Assembly (NCBI RefSeq): GCF_002157625.1
Contig: NZ_BDMM01000001.1
Span: 496,001 to 560,000, forward strand
Direction: 5' to 3'
DNA: 64,000 nucleotides
Source of the DNA: Brevundimonas sp. SH203
Lineage (GTDB): Bacteria > Pseudomonadota > Alphaproteobacteria > Caulobacterales > Caulobacteraceae
Below are positions 42,780 through 53,265 of this stretch, piece by piece. The position numbers and the translations under genes are program-made. The stretch's first letter is position 1. Every line of letters begins with the position of its first letter. The notes under the pieces are model-generated. The model did not search any database. It was not told the DNA's origin and saw nothing but the letters and a program-made list of their open reading frames with translations.

Positions 42780-43517
42780 TCAGCGCGGCGGCCGGCCGAA
42801 ATCGACCCCGACGGTGACACGCTGGCCCTCAACCGGGCGGCCGTCCTCGGTCGGCGGCTGGAAGCGGAAGAAGCCCGACACCTGAAGCCCCGCCACGCCG
42901 AAACCCAGGCCCGGCGGCGTTTCGTTCACCACGCGGCAGTCGTCCAGTCGATTGTCCAATCGGATGACGCAGGACAACTCGGCGCGGCCATAGCGGCTGC
43001 GGGCGGCCGGCGGATGGTTGGCGCGGATCTGGCCCATGGTCGGCCCCATGACCAGGCGCGGTCCGGTCGATCCGCTGCCGGGGCCCGAACCCGATCCGAC
43101 GCCCGATCCGGCGCCGCTCCCCTGCCCGCCCTGGCCGAAGCCCGGTTGGGGCGACGGCGCGGGCGCGACGCCGACGACGGGCGCGGGCGTCGGGGCCGGT
43201 TTGGGCGGCGCCGGCAGCTCGGGCGGACGCGGCTGTTTCGGCGGCGGGGGCGTGTGGATGCGCGACGGCGCGGCGGGCGCCCCGCCCCCGGTCTGAGGCG
43301 CAGGCGGCTGTTCGGACAGCGGCGGGGGCGGATCGTAAAGCACCACTTCGAACGACGGCGGCTCGGCGACGGCGGGAACCTGCGGCGCCCGCCCGTCGAC
43401 TTGCCCCAGCAGCAGGAACAGCCCCGCCTGCACGCCCGCGACGGCGCAGAAAACGGCGAAGGCGCGCCAGCGTTTGCGGGCGCGCCTTTTGTTCGGATTG
43501 GCGTCGTCGTCCTTCAT
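42780..43517 (-). CDS. TonB-like proline-rich protein inside the ribosomal block
   Basis: A 245-residue protein with a short basic cytoplasmic start (NKRRARKRWR), one membrane helix (about residues 18-38), a Pro-rich periplasmic spacer (PPPPLSEQPPAPQ, PPPKQPRPPELPAPP), a Gly/Ser linker, and a C-terminal TonB-type domain (GRAELSCVIRLDNRLDDCRVV, FGVAGLQVSGFFRFQPP). This is the layout of TonB-family energy transducers, which link ExbBD to outer-membrane receptors. No exbBD genes are nearby. Its location between adk and rpsM is unexpected. Confidence 0.78.
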   Translation of the reverse strand: MKDDDANPNKRRARKRWRAFAVFCAVAGVQAGLFLLLGQVDGRAPQVPAVAEPPSFEVVLYDPPPPLSEQPPAPQTGGGAPAAPSRIHTPPPPKQPRPPELPAPPKPAPTPAPVVGVAPAPSPQPGFGQGGQGSGAGSGVGSGSGPGSGSTGPRLVMGPTMGQIRANHPPAARSRYGRAELSCVIRLDNRLDDCRVVNETPPGLGFGVAGLQVSGFFRFQPPTEDGRPVEGQRVTVGVDFGRPPR

Positions 43518-43547
43518 CGGACGTCTAACGCCCGAGGTCGGCTTTGG

Positions 43548-44108
43548 TCACGCCAGAGCTTCGTCGATGGCCTTGGCGACCGAGTCGATCGACCCCATGC
43601 CGTCGGCCTCGGTCAGCTTGCCCTGGGCTTCATAATAGGGAAGCAGCGGAGCGGTGTTGCGGTTGTAGGCCTCCAGCCGAACCTTGAAGGATTCGGGATT
43701 GTCGTCGGGCCGCCCCTGTTCGGCGAACCGTTTGGCGATCCGTTCGGTCAGGGCGGCGTCATCGACCTTCAGCCGAACGACGGCGTCGATCTGTGCGCCG
43801 CGTTGGGCCAGCATGGCGTCCAGGGCCTCGGCCTGGGCCACGGTGCGGGGGAAGCCGTCGAAGATCGCGCCGCCGGCGGCCTCGGCCTCGGGCAGGCGAT
43901 CCTCGATCAGGGCGATGACGATCTCGTCTGTGACCAGATCGCCGCGCGCCAGCACATCCTTGACCTTCAGCCCCAGTTCCGAGCCGGAGGCGATGGCCGC
44001 CCGCAGCATGTCGCCGGTGGAGAGCTGGACCATGCCCTTCTCTTCCACCAGCCGCTTGGCCTGGGTGCCCTTGCCCGCCGCCGGCGGTCCGAACAGGATC
44101 AAGTTCAT
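43548..44108 (-). CDS. adk: Adenylate kinase (short type)
   Basis: A 186-residue kinase equilibrating ATP + AMP with 2 ADP. Motifs: P-loop LFGPPAAGKGTQAKRL, AMP-site QLSTGDMLRAAI and IFDGFPRTVAQAEAL. The LID region is short (AKRFAEQGRPDDN...), without the zinc-cysteine or extended LID of the long form, as usual in alphaproteobacteria. It lies downstream of secY, as in many bacteria. Confidence 0.97.
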   Translation of the reverse strand: MNLILFGPPAAGKGTQAKRLVEEKGMVQLSTGDMLRAAIASGSELGLKVKDVLARGDLVTDEIVIALIEDRLPEAEAAGGAIFDGFPRTVAQAEALDAMLAQRGAQIDAVVRLKVDDAALTERIAKRFAEQGRPDDNPESFKVRLEAYNRNTAPLLPYYEAQGKLTEADGMGSIDSVAKAIDEALA

Positions 44109-44145
44109 GCTTCAGCCCTCCCCTGGGCGTCTGTCAGCTTAAGAC

Positions 44146-45525
44146 TTAGCGGCGAACCGGCGCGGGCGCGCCGCGACCGCCACGACCACGCAGCTTCGCC
44201 TTCTTGATCAGGCCTTCGTACTGGTGCGCCAGCAGTTGGGACTGAATCTGGGCCACAGTGTCCATCGTCACCGAGACCACGATCAAGATAGACGTTCCGC
44301 CAAAGTACAGGCTGTTGCCGAACTGGCTGACGATGAACTCCGGCAGAAGGCAGACGGCGGTGATGTAGGCCGCGCCGATCACCGTCAGACGGGTCAGGAC
44401 ATAGTCCAGATACTCCGCCGTGCGCTTGCCCGGACGGATGCCCGGCAGGAAGCCGCCGTATTTCCGCAGGTTCTCGGCCGTGTCCTCGGGATTGAAGGTG
44501 ATCGAGGTGTAGAAGAAGCAGAAGAAGACGATCAGGGCGGCGTACAGCGCCATGAACAGCGGCTGGCCGTGCGTCAGCTGCGCCGTCACCAGCGGCAGCC
44601 AGCTCATCCAGCTGGGCAGGTCGGCGTTGGCCGTCATGGTCGCCACCGTCGTCGGCAGCATCAGCAGCGACGAGGCGAAGATCGGCGGGATCACGCCGGC
44701 GGTGTTGACCTTCAGCGGCAGGAACGACCGCTCGCCGCCCGCCATCCGGTTGCCTTCCTGGCGCTTCGGATACTGGATCAGAAGACGGCGCTGGGCGCGT
44801 TCCATGAAGACGATGAAGACCACGGTGGCCACGGCCAGGATGGCGATGAACAACAGGGCGAAGGCCGACATCTGGCCTTGCTGGGCCAGGCCCAGCAGAC
44901 GCGCGATGGTGGACGGCAGGACCGCCACGATACCGGCGAAGATGATCAGCGAAATGCCGTTGCCGACGCCGCGCGCCGTCACCTGCTCGCCCAGCCACAT
45001 CAGGAACATGGTGCCGCCGGTCAGGGTCACGACCGTCGAGACGATGAAGAAGATGCCCGGATTGTCGACCAGGCCCGCCGTGCTGTTCAGGCCGGCCGCG
45101 ATGCCGAACGACTGCGCCAGCGCCAGAAACACCGTCAGATAGCGGGTGTACTGGTTCAGCTGCTTGCGGCCGCTCTCGCCACCTTCCTTCTTCAGCTTCT
45201 CCCAGGGCGGATACACCGTGCCCATCAGCTGCACGATGATCGACGCCGAAATGTAGGGCATCACGTTCAGGGCGAAGATGGCCATACGCTCGACCGCGCC
45301 GCCCGAGAACATGTTGAACATGTCCAGGATGCCGCGCTGGCCCGACGGGTCCTGGAAGAACTGCAGGAAGGCCTGCGAGTTGATGCCCGGGATCGGAACA
45401 TAGGTGCCGATGCGATAGACCAGAAGCGCGCCCAGCGTGAACAGCAGGCGTTTGTGCAGCTCGGTCGCCTTCGCGAACGAGCCGATGTTCATATTGGCGG
45501 CGAGTTGTTCTGCGGCCGAAGCCAT
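44146..45525 (-). CDS. secY: Preprotein translocase subunit SecY
   Basis: A 459-residue channel with ten membrane helices forming the SecYEG pore. Recognised from LHKRLLFTLGALLVYRIGTYVPIPGI, FFQDPSGQRGILDMFNMFSGGAVERMAIFALNVMPYISASI (plug region) and TAENLRKYGGFLPGIRPGKRTAEYLDYVL (cytoplasmic loop for SecA and ribosome). The tail is basic (KKAKLRGRGGRGAPAP). A 129-base hairpin-rich gap precedes it after rplO. Confidence 0.98.
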   Translation of the reverse strand: MASAAEQLAANMNIGSFAKATELHKRLLFTLGALLVYRIGTYVPIPGINSQAFLQFFQDPSGQRGILDMFNMFSGGAVERMAIFALNVMPYISASIIVQLMGTVYPPWEKLKKEGGESGRKQLNQYTRYLTVFLALAQSFGIAAGLNSTAGLVDNPGIFFIVSTVVTLTGGTMFLMWLGEQVTARGVGNGISLIIFAGIVAVLPSTIARLLGLAQQGQMSAFALLFIAILAVATVVFIVFMERAQRRLLIQYPKRQEGNRMAGGERSFLPLKVNTAGVIPPIFASSLLMLPTTVATMTANADLPSWMSWLPLVTAQLTHGQPLFMALYAALIVFFCFFYTSITFNPEDTAENLRKYGGFLPGIRPGKRTAEYLDYVLTRLTVIGAAYITAVCLLPEFIVSQFGNSLYFGGTSILIVVSVTMDTVAQIQSQLLAHQYEGLIKKAKLRGRGGRGAPAPVRR

Positions 45526-45536
45526 TATGCGTCCCC

Positions 45537-45648
45537 ACGACTGATTGAGTCGTCAGATAGGCGGAAAGCGGCCCTCATGCGAGGGCCGCTTCCGTTGTTT
45601 CGTCGTCGCAGATGTAATCAGGTCACGACCTAATCAGCCGCGACGACG
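45537..45648 (-). promoter_or_regulatory. Hairpin-rich gap between rplO and secY
   Basis: Three nested or serial stem-loops lie here: ACGACT-N5-AGTCGT (45537-45553), close to the secY start; a perfect 11-bp stem AAGCGGCCCTC-ATGC-GAGGGCCGCTT (45566-45591); and CGTCGTCG ... CGACGACG (45601-45648) enclosing AGGTC-AC-GACCT. The 11-bp stem followed by TTTCC on the leftward strand could attenuate transcription into secY. The function is inferred. Confidence 0.5.
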
Positions 45649-45654
45649 CATGAC

Positions 45655-46248
45655 TTAGCCCTTGGCGGCGGCGCGCTTGGCGCGGGCCGAGACCTTGTTG
45701 GCGTCGCCCTGCGGCGCCTTGGCGGCCGGGGCCTTGCCCTTGGCGGCGTTGCGCTTCTCGACGCGCGCGGCGGCCTTGGCTTCGGCTTCGATGCGTTGCT
45801 CGACGACCGAACCGCCGGCGGCTTCGATGGCCTTCTTGGCGCCCGAGGTGGCCGACCAGACGACCAGGTTCAGCTTGGCCTTGATCTCGCCGGTGCCCAG
45901 CAGGCGCACGCCGTCCTTGACGCGACGGATCACGCCGGCGGCGACCAGGGCGTCGCCCTTGATTTCCGACTTGGCGTCCAGCTTGCCGGCGTCGATGGCG
46001 TCCTGCAGGCGCCACAGGTTCACTTCAGCCAGCTTCAGCGCGTTGGGATTGTTGAAGCCGCGCTTGGGCATACGCATGTACAGCGGCATCTGGCCGCCTT
46101 CGAAGCCCAGCAGGCTGACGCCCGTCCGCGACTTCTGACCCTTGACGCCGCGACCGGCGGTCTTGCCCTTGCCCGAACCGGGGCCACGGCCGACACGCAT
46201 GCGCTTCTTGTGCGCGCCTTCGTTGTCGCGGATTTCGTTCAGTTTCAT
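45655..46248 (-). CDS. rplO: 50S ribosomal protein L15 with long Ala/Lys-rich tail
   Basis: A 197-residue L15. The N-terminal GxGxGKG segment ([24 protein letters not shown]) and [18 protein letters not shown] are standard. After the core there is an extra C-terminal tail of about 45 residues rich in Ala and Lys ([36 protein letters not shown]), which E. coli L15 (144 residues) lacks. The tail probably binds rRNA on the ribosome surface. Confidence 0.97.
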   Translation of the reverse strand: MKLNEIRDNEGAHKKRMRVGRGPGSGKGKTAGRGVKGQKSRTGVSLLGFEGGQMPLYMRMPKRGFNNPNALKLAEVNLWRLQDAIDAGKLDAKSEIKGDALVAAGVIRRVKDGVRLLGTGEIKAKLNLVVWSATSGAKKAIEAAGGSVVEQRIEAEAKAAARVEKRNAAKGKAPAAKAPQGDANKVSARAKRAAAKG

Positions 46249-46370
46249 GTGCCTGATCCTTTCGGGTTCTAGCGCCCGGACATGACCTCGGGGTGAGGCG
46301 ACCGGACTCGGCTTGGAAAAAATGAAGGGCCGCTCATAGGCGACCCCCGAAACATAAGCAAGATGCGAAA

Positions 46371-46400
46371 CGCCCTCCCCCGGTGTTCCGAGGGAGGGCG
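46371..46400 (-). terminator. Terminator-like hairpin after rpmD
   Basis: A perfect 9-bp stem (CGCCCTCCC / GGGAGGGCG) with a 12-base loop directly follows rpmD; on the leftward strand it runs into TTTCG. It sits in the 158-base rpmD-rplO gap and could lower readthrough or protect the upstream mRNA. Confidence 0.55.
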
Positions 46401-46406
46401 AAAGGC

Positions 46407-46595
46407 TTACTTCTCGACCACTTCCACCAGATGGTGGACCTTGGCGATCATGCCGCGAACCGAAGGGGTGTCCTCCAGGGTCGCTTCACGACCCATGCGG
46501 TTCAGGCCCAGGCCCACCAGGGTGGCGCGCTGGTCGTTCTTGCGGCGGATCGGCGAACCGATCTGCTTGACGGTGACGGTCTTCTTATCGGCCAT
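46407..46595 (-). CDS. rpmD: 50S ribosomal protein L30
   Basis: A 62-residue L30 ([40 protein letters not shown]), matching the short bacterial form that binds near 5S rRNA and domain II of 23S rRNA. It starts within a few bases of the rpsE stop. Confidence 0.96.
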   Translation of the reverse strand: MADKKTVTVKQIGSPIRRKNDQRATLVGLGLNRMGREATLEDTPSVRGMIAKVHHLVEVVEK

Positions 46596-46598
46596 GAC

Positions 46599-47207
46599 TT
46601 AGGACTCCACAGCTTCCGGCGCCGAGGCGCCGTCGTTGCGGCGGCCCATCAGGTCGGCGACCTTCTTGCCACGCTTCGAAGCGACCTGACGCGGCGACGA
46701 CTGGACCTTCAGGGCCTCGAACGTCGCGCGGATCATGTTGTAGGGGTTCGACGAGCCGGTCGACTTGCCCACGACGTCCTGGACGCCGAGGGTTTCGAGG
46801 ACCGCACGCATCGGACCACCGGCGATGACGCCGGTGCCGGGAGGGGCGGCGCGCATCATGATCTTGCCGGCGCCCCAACGGCCGTTGCCGTCGTGGTGCA
46901 GGGTGCGGTTCTCGCGCAGCGGAACGCGGATCATCGTCTTCTTGGCTTCTTCGGTCGCCTTGCGGATGGCTTCCGGCACTTCGCGCGCCTTGCCGTGACC
47001 GAAGCCGACGCGGCCCTTGCCGTCGCCGACGACCATCAGGGCTGCGAAGCTGAAGCGACGGCCGCCCTTCACGGTGGCGGCGACGCGGTTGATGTGAACC
47101 AGCTTCTCGACGATGTCCGAATCCGGGCCATCGACAGCGGGAGCGTTGCGGTTGTCACGACGGTTGCGATCGTTGCCGCCGCCGCCGCGTTGGGGTTGTT
47201 GCGCCAT
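46599..47207 (-). CDS. rpsE: 30S ribosomal protein S5
   Basis: A 202-residue S5 needed for translational accuracy. The core has [44 protein letters not shown] and the C-terminal [21 protein letters not shown]. An N-terminal Gln/Arg/Gly/Asn-rich extension of about 30 residues ([19 protein letters not shown]) and a short acidic tail exceed the E. coli form, as in other alphaproteobacteria. Confidence 0.97.
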   Translation of the reverse strand: MAQQPQRGGGGNDRNRRDNRNAPAVDGPDSDIVEKLVHINRVAATVKGGRRFSFAALMVVGDGKGRVGFGHGKAREVPEAIRKATEEAKKTMIRVPLRENRTLHHDGNGRWGAGKIMMRAAPPGTGVIAGGPMRAVLETLGVQDVVGKSTGSSNPYNMIRATFEALKVQSSPRQVASKRGKKVADLMGRRNDGASAPEAVES

Positions 47208-47219
47208 CTGTCGCGTCCC

Positions 47220-47576
47220 TTAGAAGTTCAGGCCGGCTTCACGCGCGGCTTCCGCCAGCGCCTTCACCCGTCCGTGATAGATGTACTCGCCCCGGTCGAA
47301 GACGACGTCCTTGACGCCCTTCTCGATGGCGCGTTCGGCGATCAGCTTGCCGATCGCGGCGGCGGCGGCCGTGTCCGAACCGCGCTTGCCCTTGCCGCCT
47401 TCCAGCGACGAGGCGGCGGCGATCGTCACGCCCTGGGCGTCGTCGATGATCTGGGCCGAGATGTTCTTGTCCGAACGATAGACCGACAGACGCAGACGAC
47501 CGTTGGCGACAGCCTTCAGGCGACGGCGAGTGCGCTCCGAGCGGCGCTTGGCTTGTTGTCGAAGAGAAAGAGCCAT
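47220..47576 (-). CDS. rplR: 50S ribosomal protein L18
   Basis: A 118-residue L18 that carries 5S rRNA to the large subunit. Identified from [32 protein letters not shown] and the ending [25 protein letters not shown]. Normal length and compact spacing to rplF and rpsE. Confidence 0.97.
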   Translation of the reverse strand: MALSLRQQAKRRSERTRRRLKAVANGRLRLSVYRSDKNISAQIIDDAQGVTIAAASSLEGGKGKRGSDTAAAAAIGKLIAERAIEKGVKDVVFDRGEYIYHGRVKALAEAAREAGLNF

Positions 47577-47579
47577 GAC

Positions 47580-48113
47580 TTACTTCTTCTTGCCTTCCTT
47601 GCGACGGACCGTCTCGCCCGCATAACGGACGCCCTTGCCCTTGTAGGGCTCCGGCGGACGCAGCTTGCGGATGACAGCGGCGATCTGGCCCACGGCCTGC
47701 TTGTCCGCGCCCGAGATCTTGATCTCGGTCTGCTTGGGCACGGCGAAGCTGACGCCGGCGGGCGGGGCGATATCGACTTCATGCGAGAAGCCGAGCTGCA
47801 GCGACAGGGCGTCGCCCTTCATCGCGGCGCGGTAGCCCACGCCGACCAGCTCCAGCGACTTTTCGAAGCCCGAGGTGACGCCGACGACCATATTGTCGAC
47901 CAGGGTCCGCGACAGACCCCACATCGCGCGGGCGCGAGGGGTGTCCGAACGCGGGGTCAGCGACAGGTCGTCGCCGTCCTGCTTGACTTCGATCTCGTCG
48001 GCGACGGTCCAGGCGCGTTCGCCCTTCGGACCCTTGACGGTGATGTTCTGGCCGTCGAGCGTGACAGTCACGCCCTTCGGCACGGCGATGGTTTTCTTGC
48101 CAATACGGGACAT
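47580..48113 (-). CDS. rplF: 50S ribosomal protein L6
   Basis: A 177-residue L6, two related alpha/beta domains near the sarcin-ricin loop and the EF-G site. Recognised by [42 protein letters not shown] and [29 protein letters not shown]. The stop of rpsH is two bases upstream. Confidence 0.98.
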   Translation of the reverse strand: MSRIGKKTIAVPKGVTVTLDGQNITVKGPKGERAWTVADEIEVKQDGDDLSLTPRSDTPRARAMWGLSRTLVDNMVVGVTSGFEKSLELVGVGYRAAMKGDALSLQLGFSHEVDIAPPAGVSFAVPKQTEIKISGADKQAVGQIAAVIRKLRPPEPYKGKGVRYAGETVRRKEGKKK

Positions 48114-48114
48114 A

Positions 48115-48513
48115 TCAGTAGACCCTGCAGAGGACTTCGCCGCCGACGTTGGCGTCGCGCGCGGAAGCGTCGGACATGACGCCCTTCGAAGTCGAGAGGA
48201 TCGAGATGCCGAGGCCGTTCTTGACGGGCTTCAGATCGCCGATCGCCGAATAGACGCGGCGGCCCGGCTTGGACACGCGCGCGATCTCGGCGATGACGGG
48301 CTGGCCGTCGAAGTACTTCAGCTCGATCTCGAACTGCGGAAACTCACCCGGGTTCTGAACCAGGTTGTAGCCGCGGATGTAGCCTTCGTCCTGCAGCACG
48401 TCGAGGACGCGCTGGCGCAGACGGGAAGCGGGGGTCAGCACCTTGGAACGCTTGCGGGTCGCCGCGTTCTTGATGCGAGCGATCATGTCGCTCAGGGGAT
48501 CGTTGATCATCAT
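48115..48513 (-). CDS. rpsH: 30S ribosomal protein S8
   Basis: A 132-residue S8 that nucleates the central domain of 16S rRNA. Identified from [19 protein letters not shown], and the C-terminal [33 protein letters not shown] with the STSKG rRNA-binding loop. In E. coli S8 also represses this operon. Confidence 0.98.
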   Translation of the reverse strand: MMINDPLSDMIARIKNAATRKRSKVLTPASRLRQRVLDVLQDEGYIRGYNLVQNPGEFPQFEIELKYFDGQPVIAEIARVSKPGRRVYSAIGDLKPVKNGLGISILSTSKGVMSDASARDANVGGEVLCRVY

Positions 48514-48528
48514 GTCTGTTCGCTCCCC

Positions 48529-48834
48529 TTACCAGCTCGACTTCGTCAGGCCGGGAATCTGGCCCAGGTTGCCCAGTTCGCGCAGCGCGATCCGGCTCAT
48601 CTTGAGCTTGCGGTAGAACGCGCGCGGACGACCCGTCACTTCGCAACGGTTGCGAATGCGGCTCGGCGCGGAGTTGCGCGGCAGGGCGGCCAGTTGCAGG
48701 CGCGCCTCGAAGCGCTCCTCCAGCGGCAGGTTCTCGTCATTCGCGGTCGCCTTCAGGGCGGCGCGCTTTGCGGCATACTTCGCAACCAGGGCCTTGACGG
48801 CTTCGTTGCGGTTTACGGCGCTTTTCTTAGCCAT
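48529..48834 (-). CDS. rpsN: 30S ribosomal protein S14 (zinc-free type)
   Basis: A 101-residue S14 of the long C-minus form: no CxxC zinc pairs, but the typical [27 protein letters not shown] start and [27 protein letters not shown] core and SSW ending. It binds the 30S head near the A site. Confidence 0.97.
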   Translation of the reverse strand: MAKKSAVNRNEAVKALVAKYAAKRAALKATANDENLPLEERFEARLQLAALPRNSAPSRIRNRCEVTGRPRAFYRKLKMSRIALRELGNLGQIPGLTKSSW

Positions 48835-48853
48835 TGTGCTCTTCCCTTCCCGC

Positions 48854-49414
48854 TCAGTTCTTCACGAACGGGAACTTGAACTCGGTGAGGAGAGCCTTGG
48901 CTTCCTCATCGGTCTTGGCCGTGGTGCAGACGACAATGTCCATGCCCCACATCTGATCGATCTGGTCGTAGTTGATCTCGGGGAACACGATGTGCTCCTT
49001 CAGACCCGTGGCGTAGTTGCCGCGACCATCGAAGGACGTGCCCTTCAGACCGCGGAAATCCTTCACGCGCGGCAGCGCGATCGTGATGAACCGGTCCAAG
49101 AACTCGTACATCTGGTCGCCGCGCAGCGTGACCTTGCCGCCGATGACCATGCCTTCACGCAGCTTGAAGCCGGCGATGGAGTTGCGGGCCTTGGTGGCGA
49201 CGGCCTTCTGGCCGGCGATGGCCGTCAGGTCCTTGAGGGCGGTCGCCGCCTTCTTGGAGTCCGCAACGGCTTCGCCGATGCCCATGTTCAGGACGATCTT
49301 GTCCAGCTTGGGCACCTGCATCTCGTTCGTATAGCCGAACTTTTCCTTCATCACCTGGCGGATGCGCACGTGATATTCGCCCTTGAGGCGCGGAGAGTAT
49401 TTTTCGGTCGCCAT
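48854..49414 (-). CDS. rplE: 50S ribosomal protein L5
   Basis: A 186-residue L5 that binds 5S rRNA and contacts P-site tRNA. Markers: [47 protein letters not shown] and [30 protein letters not shown]. Its ATG shares one base with the rplX stop (TGATG), so the pair is coupled. Confidence 0.98.
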   Translation of the reverse strand: MATEKYSPRLKGEYHVRIRQVMKEKFGYTNEMQVPKLDKIVLNMGIGEAVADSKKAATALKDLTAIAGQKAVATKARNSIAGFKLREGMVIGGKVTLRGDQMYEFLDRFITIALPRVKDFRGLKGTSFDGRGNYATGLKEHIVFPEINYDQIDQMWGMDIVVCTTAKTDEEAKALLTEFKFPFVKN

Positions 49415-49722
49415 CAGATGACGTCTCCCGTCGTCTTGGCGATGCGGACCTTGGTGTCCCCATCGATCTTGAAGCCGACGCGGGTCGCCTTGCCGTTGGC
49501 GTCGGCGATCGCGACGTTCGACAGGTGAAGCGAGGCTTCCTTGTTCTTGATGCCGCCTTGCGGGTCAGCCTGGCTCGGGCGCGTGTGGCGCTGAACCATG
49601 TTGACGCCTTCGACGACGACGCGGTTTTCGGAAGGCAGGACCTTCAGCACGTTGCCCGTGCGGCCCTTGTCCTTGCCGGTGAGGACGACGACGCGGTCGC
49701 CCTTCTTGATCTTGGCGGCCAT
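49414..49722 (-). CDS. rplX: 50S ribosomal protein L24
   Basis: A 102-residue L24 with a KOW motif ([26 protein letters not shown]), an assembly initiator binding the 5' end of 23S rRNA. The second half ([15 protein letters not shown]) is the typical loop at the tunnel exit. Confidence 0.98.
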   Translation of the reverse strand: MAAKIKKGDRVVVLTGKDKGRTGNVLKVLPSENRVVVEGVNMVQRHTRPSQADPQGGIKNKEASLHLSNVAIADANGKATRVGFKIDGDTKVRIAKTTGDVI

Positions 49723-49723
49723 G

Positions 49724-50092
49724 TTACAGGACCTCCGGAGCCAGCGAGATGATCTTCATGTGGTTCTTGGCGCGCAGTTCGCGGGGAACCGGGCCGAAGA
49801 TCCGCGTGCCGACAGGCTCGTTCTGCTTGTTGACGATGACGGCGGCCGACTTGTCGAAGCGGATGACCGAGCCGTCCTTGCGTTGGATGTCCTTGGCGGT
49901 GCGCACGACGATGGCGCGAACGACGTCGCCCTTCTTCACGCGGCCGCGCGGGATGGCTTCCTTCACGGAGGCGACGATTGTGTCGCCGATCGAGGCGTAG
50001 CGGCGCTTGGAGCCGCCCAACACCTTGATGCACATGACCCGGCGGGCGCCCGAATTATCGGCCACTTCCAGGTTAGTTTGCATCTGGATCAT
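49724..50092 (-). CDS. rplN: 50S ribosomal protein L14
   Basis: A 122-residue L14, five-stranded barrel at the subunit interface (bridges to 16S h14). Identified from [33 protein letters not shown] and the ending [18 protein letters not shown], both nearly invariant. Confidence 0.98.
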   Translation of the reverse strand: MIQMQTNLEVADNSGARRVMCIKVLGGSKRRYASIGDTIVASVKEAIPRGRVKKGDVVRAIVVRTAKDIQRKDGSVIRFDKSAAVIVNKQNEPVGTRIFGPVPRELRAKNHMKIISLAPEVL

Positions 50093-50110
50093 AAGATCAG
50101 ATCCTTCTGA

Positions 50111-50353
50111 TTACGAGGCCGAGGCCGGGGAGATGACTTCCCAGCGCTTCAGCTTGGACTTCGGGGCGCACTCGACGATGCGAGCGATGTCGCCGACCTT
50201 GAGCGCGTTGGCTTCGTCGTGCGCGTGGTACTTCTTGGAGGACCGGACGGTCTTCTTCAGAAGCGGGTGGAGCAGCGTGCGCTCAACCTTCACGACGACG
50301 GTCTTTTCGCCCTTGTCGGACACGACCACGCCTTCGAGAATTCGCTTGGGCAT
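50111..50353 (-). CDS. rpsQ: 30S ribosomal protein S17
   Basis: An 80-residue OB-fold S17. [25 protein letters not shown] is the conserved N-terminus, so a 25-codon upstream extension in the same frame is rejected. [21 protein letters not shown] ends the core. It lies between rpmC and rplN. Confidence 0.97.
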   Translation of the reverse strand: MPKRILEGVVVSDKGEKTVVVKVERTLLHPLLKKTVRSSKKYHAHDEANALKVGDIARIVECAPKSKLKRWEVISPASAS

Positions 50354-50363
50354 ATTCGTTTCC

Positions 50364-50561
50364 TTACGAGGCCGCACGCTTCTCGCGCAGAAGCGTCGAG
50401 ATGCGGGCGATGTCTTTGCGCACTTCACCCACGCGGTGGGTCTTTTCCATCTGGCCGGTGGCCGCCTGGAAGCGCAGGTTGAACTGTTCCTTCTTGAGCT
50501 TCAGCAGCTCGTCGGCCAGTTGATCGGTCGTTTGCGACCGCAGATCGGCGATCTTGGTCAT
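50364..50561 (-). CDS. rpmC: 50S ribosomal protein L29
   Basis: A 65-residue two-helix L29 beside the exit tunnel, where trigger factor and SRP dock. Markers: [33 protein letters not shown] and [15 protein letters not shown]. Its ATG overlaps the rplP stop (TAATG). Confidence 0.97.
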   Translation of the reverse strand: MTKIADLRSQTTDQLADELLKLKKEQFNLRFQAATGQMEKTHRVGEVRKDIARISTLLREKRAAS

Positions 50562-51001
50562 TAGGCGGCTACCTCGACATGAGCGACGCCGGCGTCGATG
50601 CGGGTCACGACCTTGGTGCGGACCGGCAGCTTGGCTGCGCCGAGACGGAGCGCTTCGCGGGCGACATCGTCCGGAACGCCGTCGATTTCAAACAGGATAC
50701 GGCCAGGGTGGCAGCGCGCGGCCCAATGGTCCACGGCGCCCTTGCCCTTACCCATCCGGACTTCGGCCGGCTTGCCCGTGACGGGCAGGTCGGGGAAGAC
50801 GCGGATCCAGACGCGGCCCTGACGCTTCATCTGGCGGGTGATCGCGCGGCGAGCCGCTTCGATCTGACGCGCGGTGATGCGTTCCGGCTCCAGCGTCTTC
50901 AGGCCATACGACCCGAAGTTCAGCGAGAAGCCGCCCTTGGCCGAGCCGTGGATGCGGCCCTTGAAGGCCTTGCGGTACTTGGTCTTCTTCGGTTGCAACA
51001 T
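50561..51001 (-). CDS. rplP: 50S ribosomal protein L16
   Basis: A 146-residue L16 near the A-site tRNA elbow. Recognised by [49 protein letters not shown] and [11 protein letters not shown]. The [11 protein letters not shown] segment carries the arginine known to be hydroxylated in E. coli. Confidence 0.98.
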   Translation of the reverse strand: MLQPKKTKYRKAFKGRIHGSAKGGFSLNFGSYGLKTLEPERITARQIEAARRAITRQMKRQGRVWIRVFPDLPVTGKPAEVRMGKGKGAVDHWAARCHPGRILFEIDGVPDDVAREALRLGAAKLPVRTKVVTRIDAGVAHVEVAA

Positions 51002-51004
51002 GAC

Positions 51005-51759
<755 letters not shown>

Positions 51760-51760
<1 letters not shown>

Positions 51761-52140
51761 CAGGCGGCCTCGCCGGCTTCGCGGACCACGATGGTGATCT
51801 CGCTGAACGGTTTCAGGATGCGCGACGAGCGACCACGAGCACGGCTCGCGAAACGCTTCATCACCAGGTTCTTGCCCACGAAGGCCTCGGCGACGACCAG
51901 GTTGTCGATGTCGAGGTTGTGGTTGTTCTCGGCGTTGGAGATCGCCGAATACAGCACCTTGCGGACGTCGCCGGCGATGCGCTTACGGCTGAATTCCAGC
52001 TCGTTCAGCGCCTTCTGAACCGGCATGCCGCGGATCGAGGCGGCCACCAGGTTCAGCTTTTGCGGGCTGATCCGCACGTTCACCAGCTTGGCGCGGGCTT
52101 CGGTCGAACCGACGCGGCGCGTGTTCTTGGTCTGGGCCAT
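51760..52140 (-). CDS. rplV: 50S ribosomal protein L22
   Basis: A 126-residue L22 whose beta-hairpin lines the exit tunnel. Identified from [34 protein letters not shown] and [23 protein letters not shown]-type hairpin residues ([19 protein letters not shown]). Its start overlaps nothing upstream; its stop meets the rpsC start. Confidence 0.97.
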
Positions 52141-52143
52141 CGG

Positions 52144-52422
52144 TTACTTCCTCTTGGCCTTCTTGTCCGCCGCGTGGCCCGGGAAGTTCCGGGTCGGGGC
52201 GAACTCGCCGAGCTTCATGCCGACCATCTCTTCCGAGACCGACACGGGCACGTGCTTCTGACCGTTATGGACGCCGAACGTCAGACCGACGAACTGCGGC
52301 AGGATGGTGGAGCGGCGCGACCAGGTCTTGATCACGTCCTTGCGGCCCGACGATTGAACGGCGTCGGCCTTCTTGAGCAGATACCCGTCGACAAACGGGC
52401 CTTTCCAGGAGGAGCGGGCCAT
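52144..52422 (-). CDS. rpsS: 30S ribosomal protein S19
   Basis: A 92-residue S19 in the 30S head. Markers: [43 protein letters not shown] and GHKLGEF-like [21 protein letters not shown]. Standard length and position between rplB and rplV. Confidence 0.97.
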   Translation of the reverse strand: MARSSWKGPFVDGYLLKKADAVQSSGRKDVIKTWSRRSTILPQFVGLTFGVHNGQKHVPVSVSEEMVGMKLGEFAPTRNFPGHAADKKAKRK

Positions 52423-52424
52423 TC

Positions 52425-53261
52425 TTAGCGAGCCTTCTTAACGTGGCGGGTACGGATGATGTACTTGTCCGTAGCCTTGTTCTTACGGGTACGGGTGCCC
52501 TTGGTGTCCTTACCCCACGGCGTGACGGGGGTGCGACCACCAGAGGTCCGGCCTTCACCACCACCATGCGGGTGGTCGATCGGGTTCATGGCGACGCCGC
52601 GGACGTGCGGACGCCAGCCCATGTGACGCTTGCGACCCGCCTTGCCCAGGTTCTGGTTCATGTGGTCGGGGTTCGAAACCGCGCCCACCGTGGCGATGCA
52701 GCCGTCCAGGACCATGCGCAGCTCGCCCGAGCCGAGACGGATCTGGGCGTAGCCCTGATCGCGACCCACCAGCTGGGCGTAGGCGCCGGCCGAACGGGCC
52801 AGCTGGGCGCCCTTGCCCGGCTTCATTTCGATGTTGTGGATGATCGTACCCACCGGCATCGAACGGAGCGGCATGGCGTTGCCCGGCTTCACGTCGGTCT
52901 TTTCGCCCGCCACGATCGTGTCGCCCGCCTTAAGGCGTTGCGGCGCGATGATGTAGGTCTTCTCGCCGTCCTCGTAGGTCACGAGGGCGATGAAGGCCGT
53001 GCGGTTCGGGTCGTATTCCAGACGCTCGACCGTGCCGACCATGTCCCACTTGCGACGCTTGAAGTCGATCTTGCGGTACAGGGTCTTGGCGCCGCCGCCG
53101 CGGAAGCGGACCGCGATGCGACCGCCCTGCCCGCGTCCGCCCGACTTGGTCAGGCCTTCGGTCAGCGACTTTTCCGGACGGCCCTTGTGGAGTTCCGAAC
53201 GGTCGACCAGCACGAGGGCGCGACGGCCCGGCGAAGTCGGATTGTAGGTTTTCAAGGCCAT
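52425..53261 (-). CDS. rplB: 50S ribosomal protein L2
   Basis: A 278-residue L2, needed for subunit joining and peptidyl-transferase assembly. Markers: [34 protein letters not shown] and the conserved histidine-containing loop [21 protein letters not shown]. The ending [11 protein letters not shown] is standard. Confidence 0.98.
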   Translation of the reverse strand: MALKTYNPTSPGRRALVLVDRSELHKGRPEKSLTEGLTKSGGRGQGGRIAVRFRGGGAKTLYRKIDFKRRKWDMVGTVERLEYDPNRTAFIALVTYEDGEKTYIIAPQRLKAGDTIVAGEKTDVKPGNAMPLRSMPVGTIIHNIEMKPGKGAQLARSAGAYAQLVGRDQGYAQIRLGSGELRMVLDGCIATVGAVSNPDHMNQNLGKAGRKRHMGWRPHVRGVAMNPIDHPHGGGEGRTSGGRTPVTPWGKDTKGTRTRKNKATDKYIIRTRHVKKAR

Positions 53262-53265
53262 CTGA

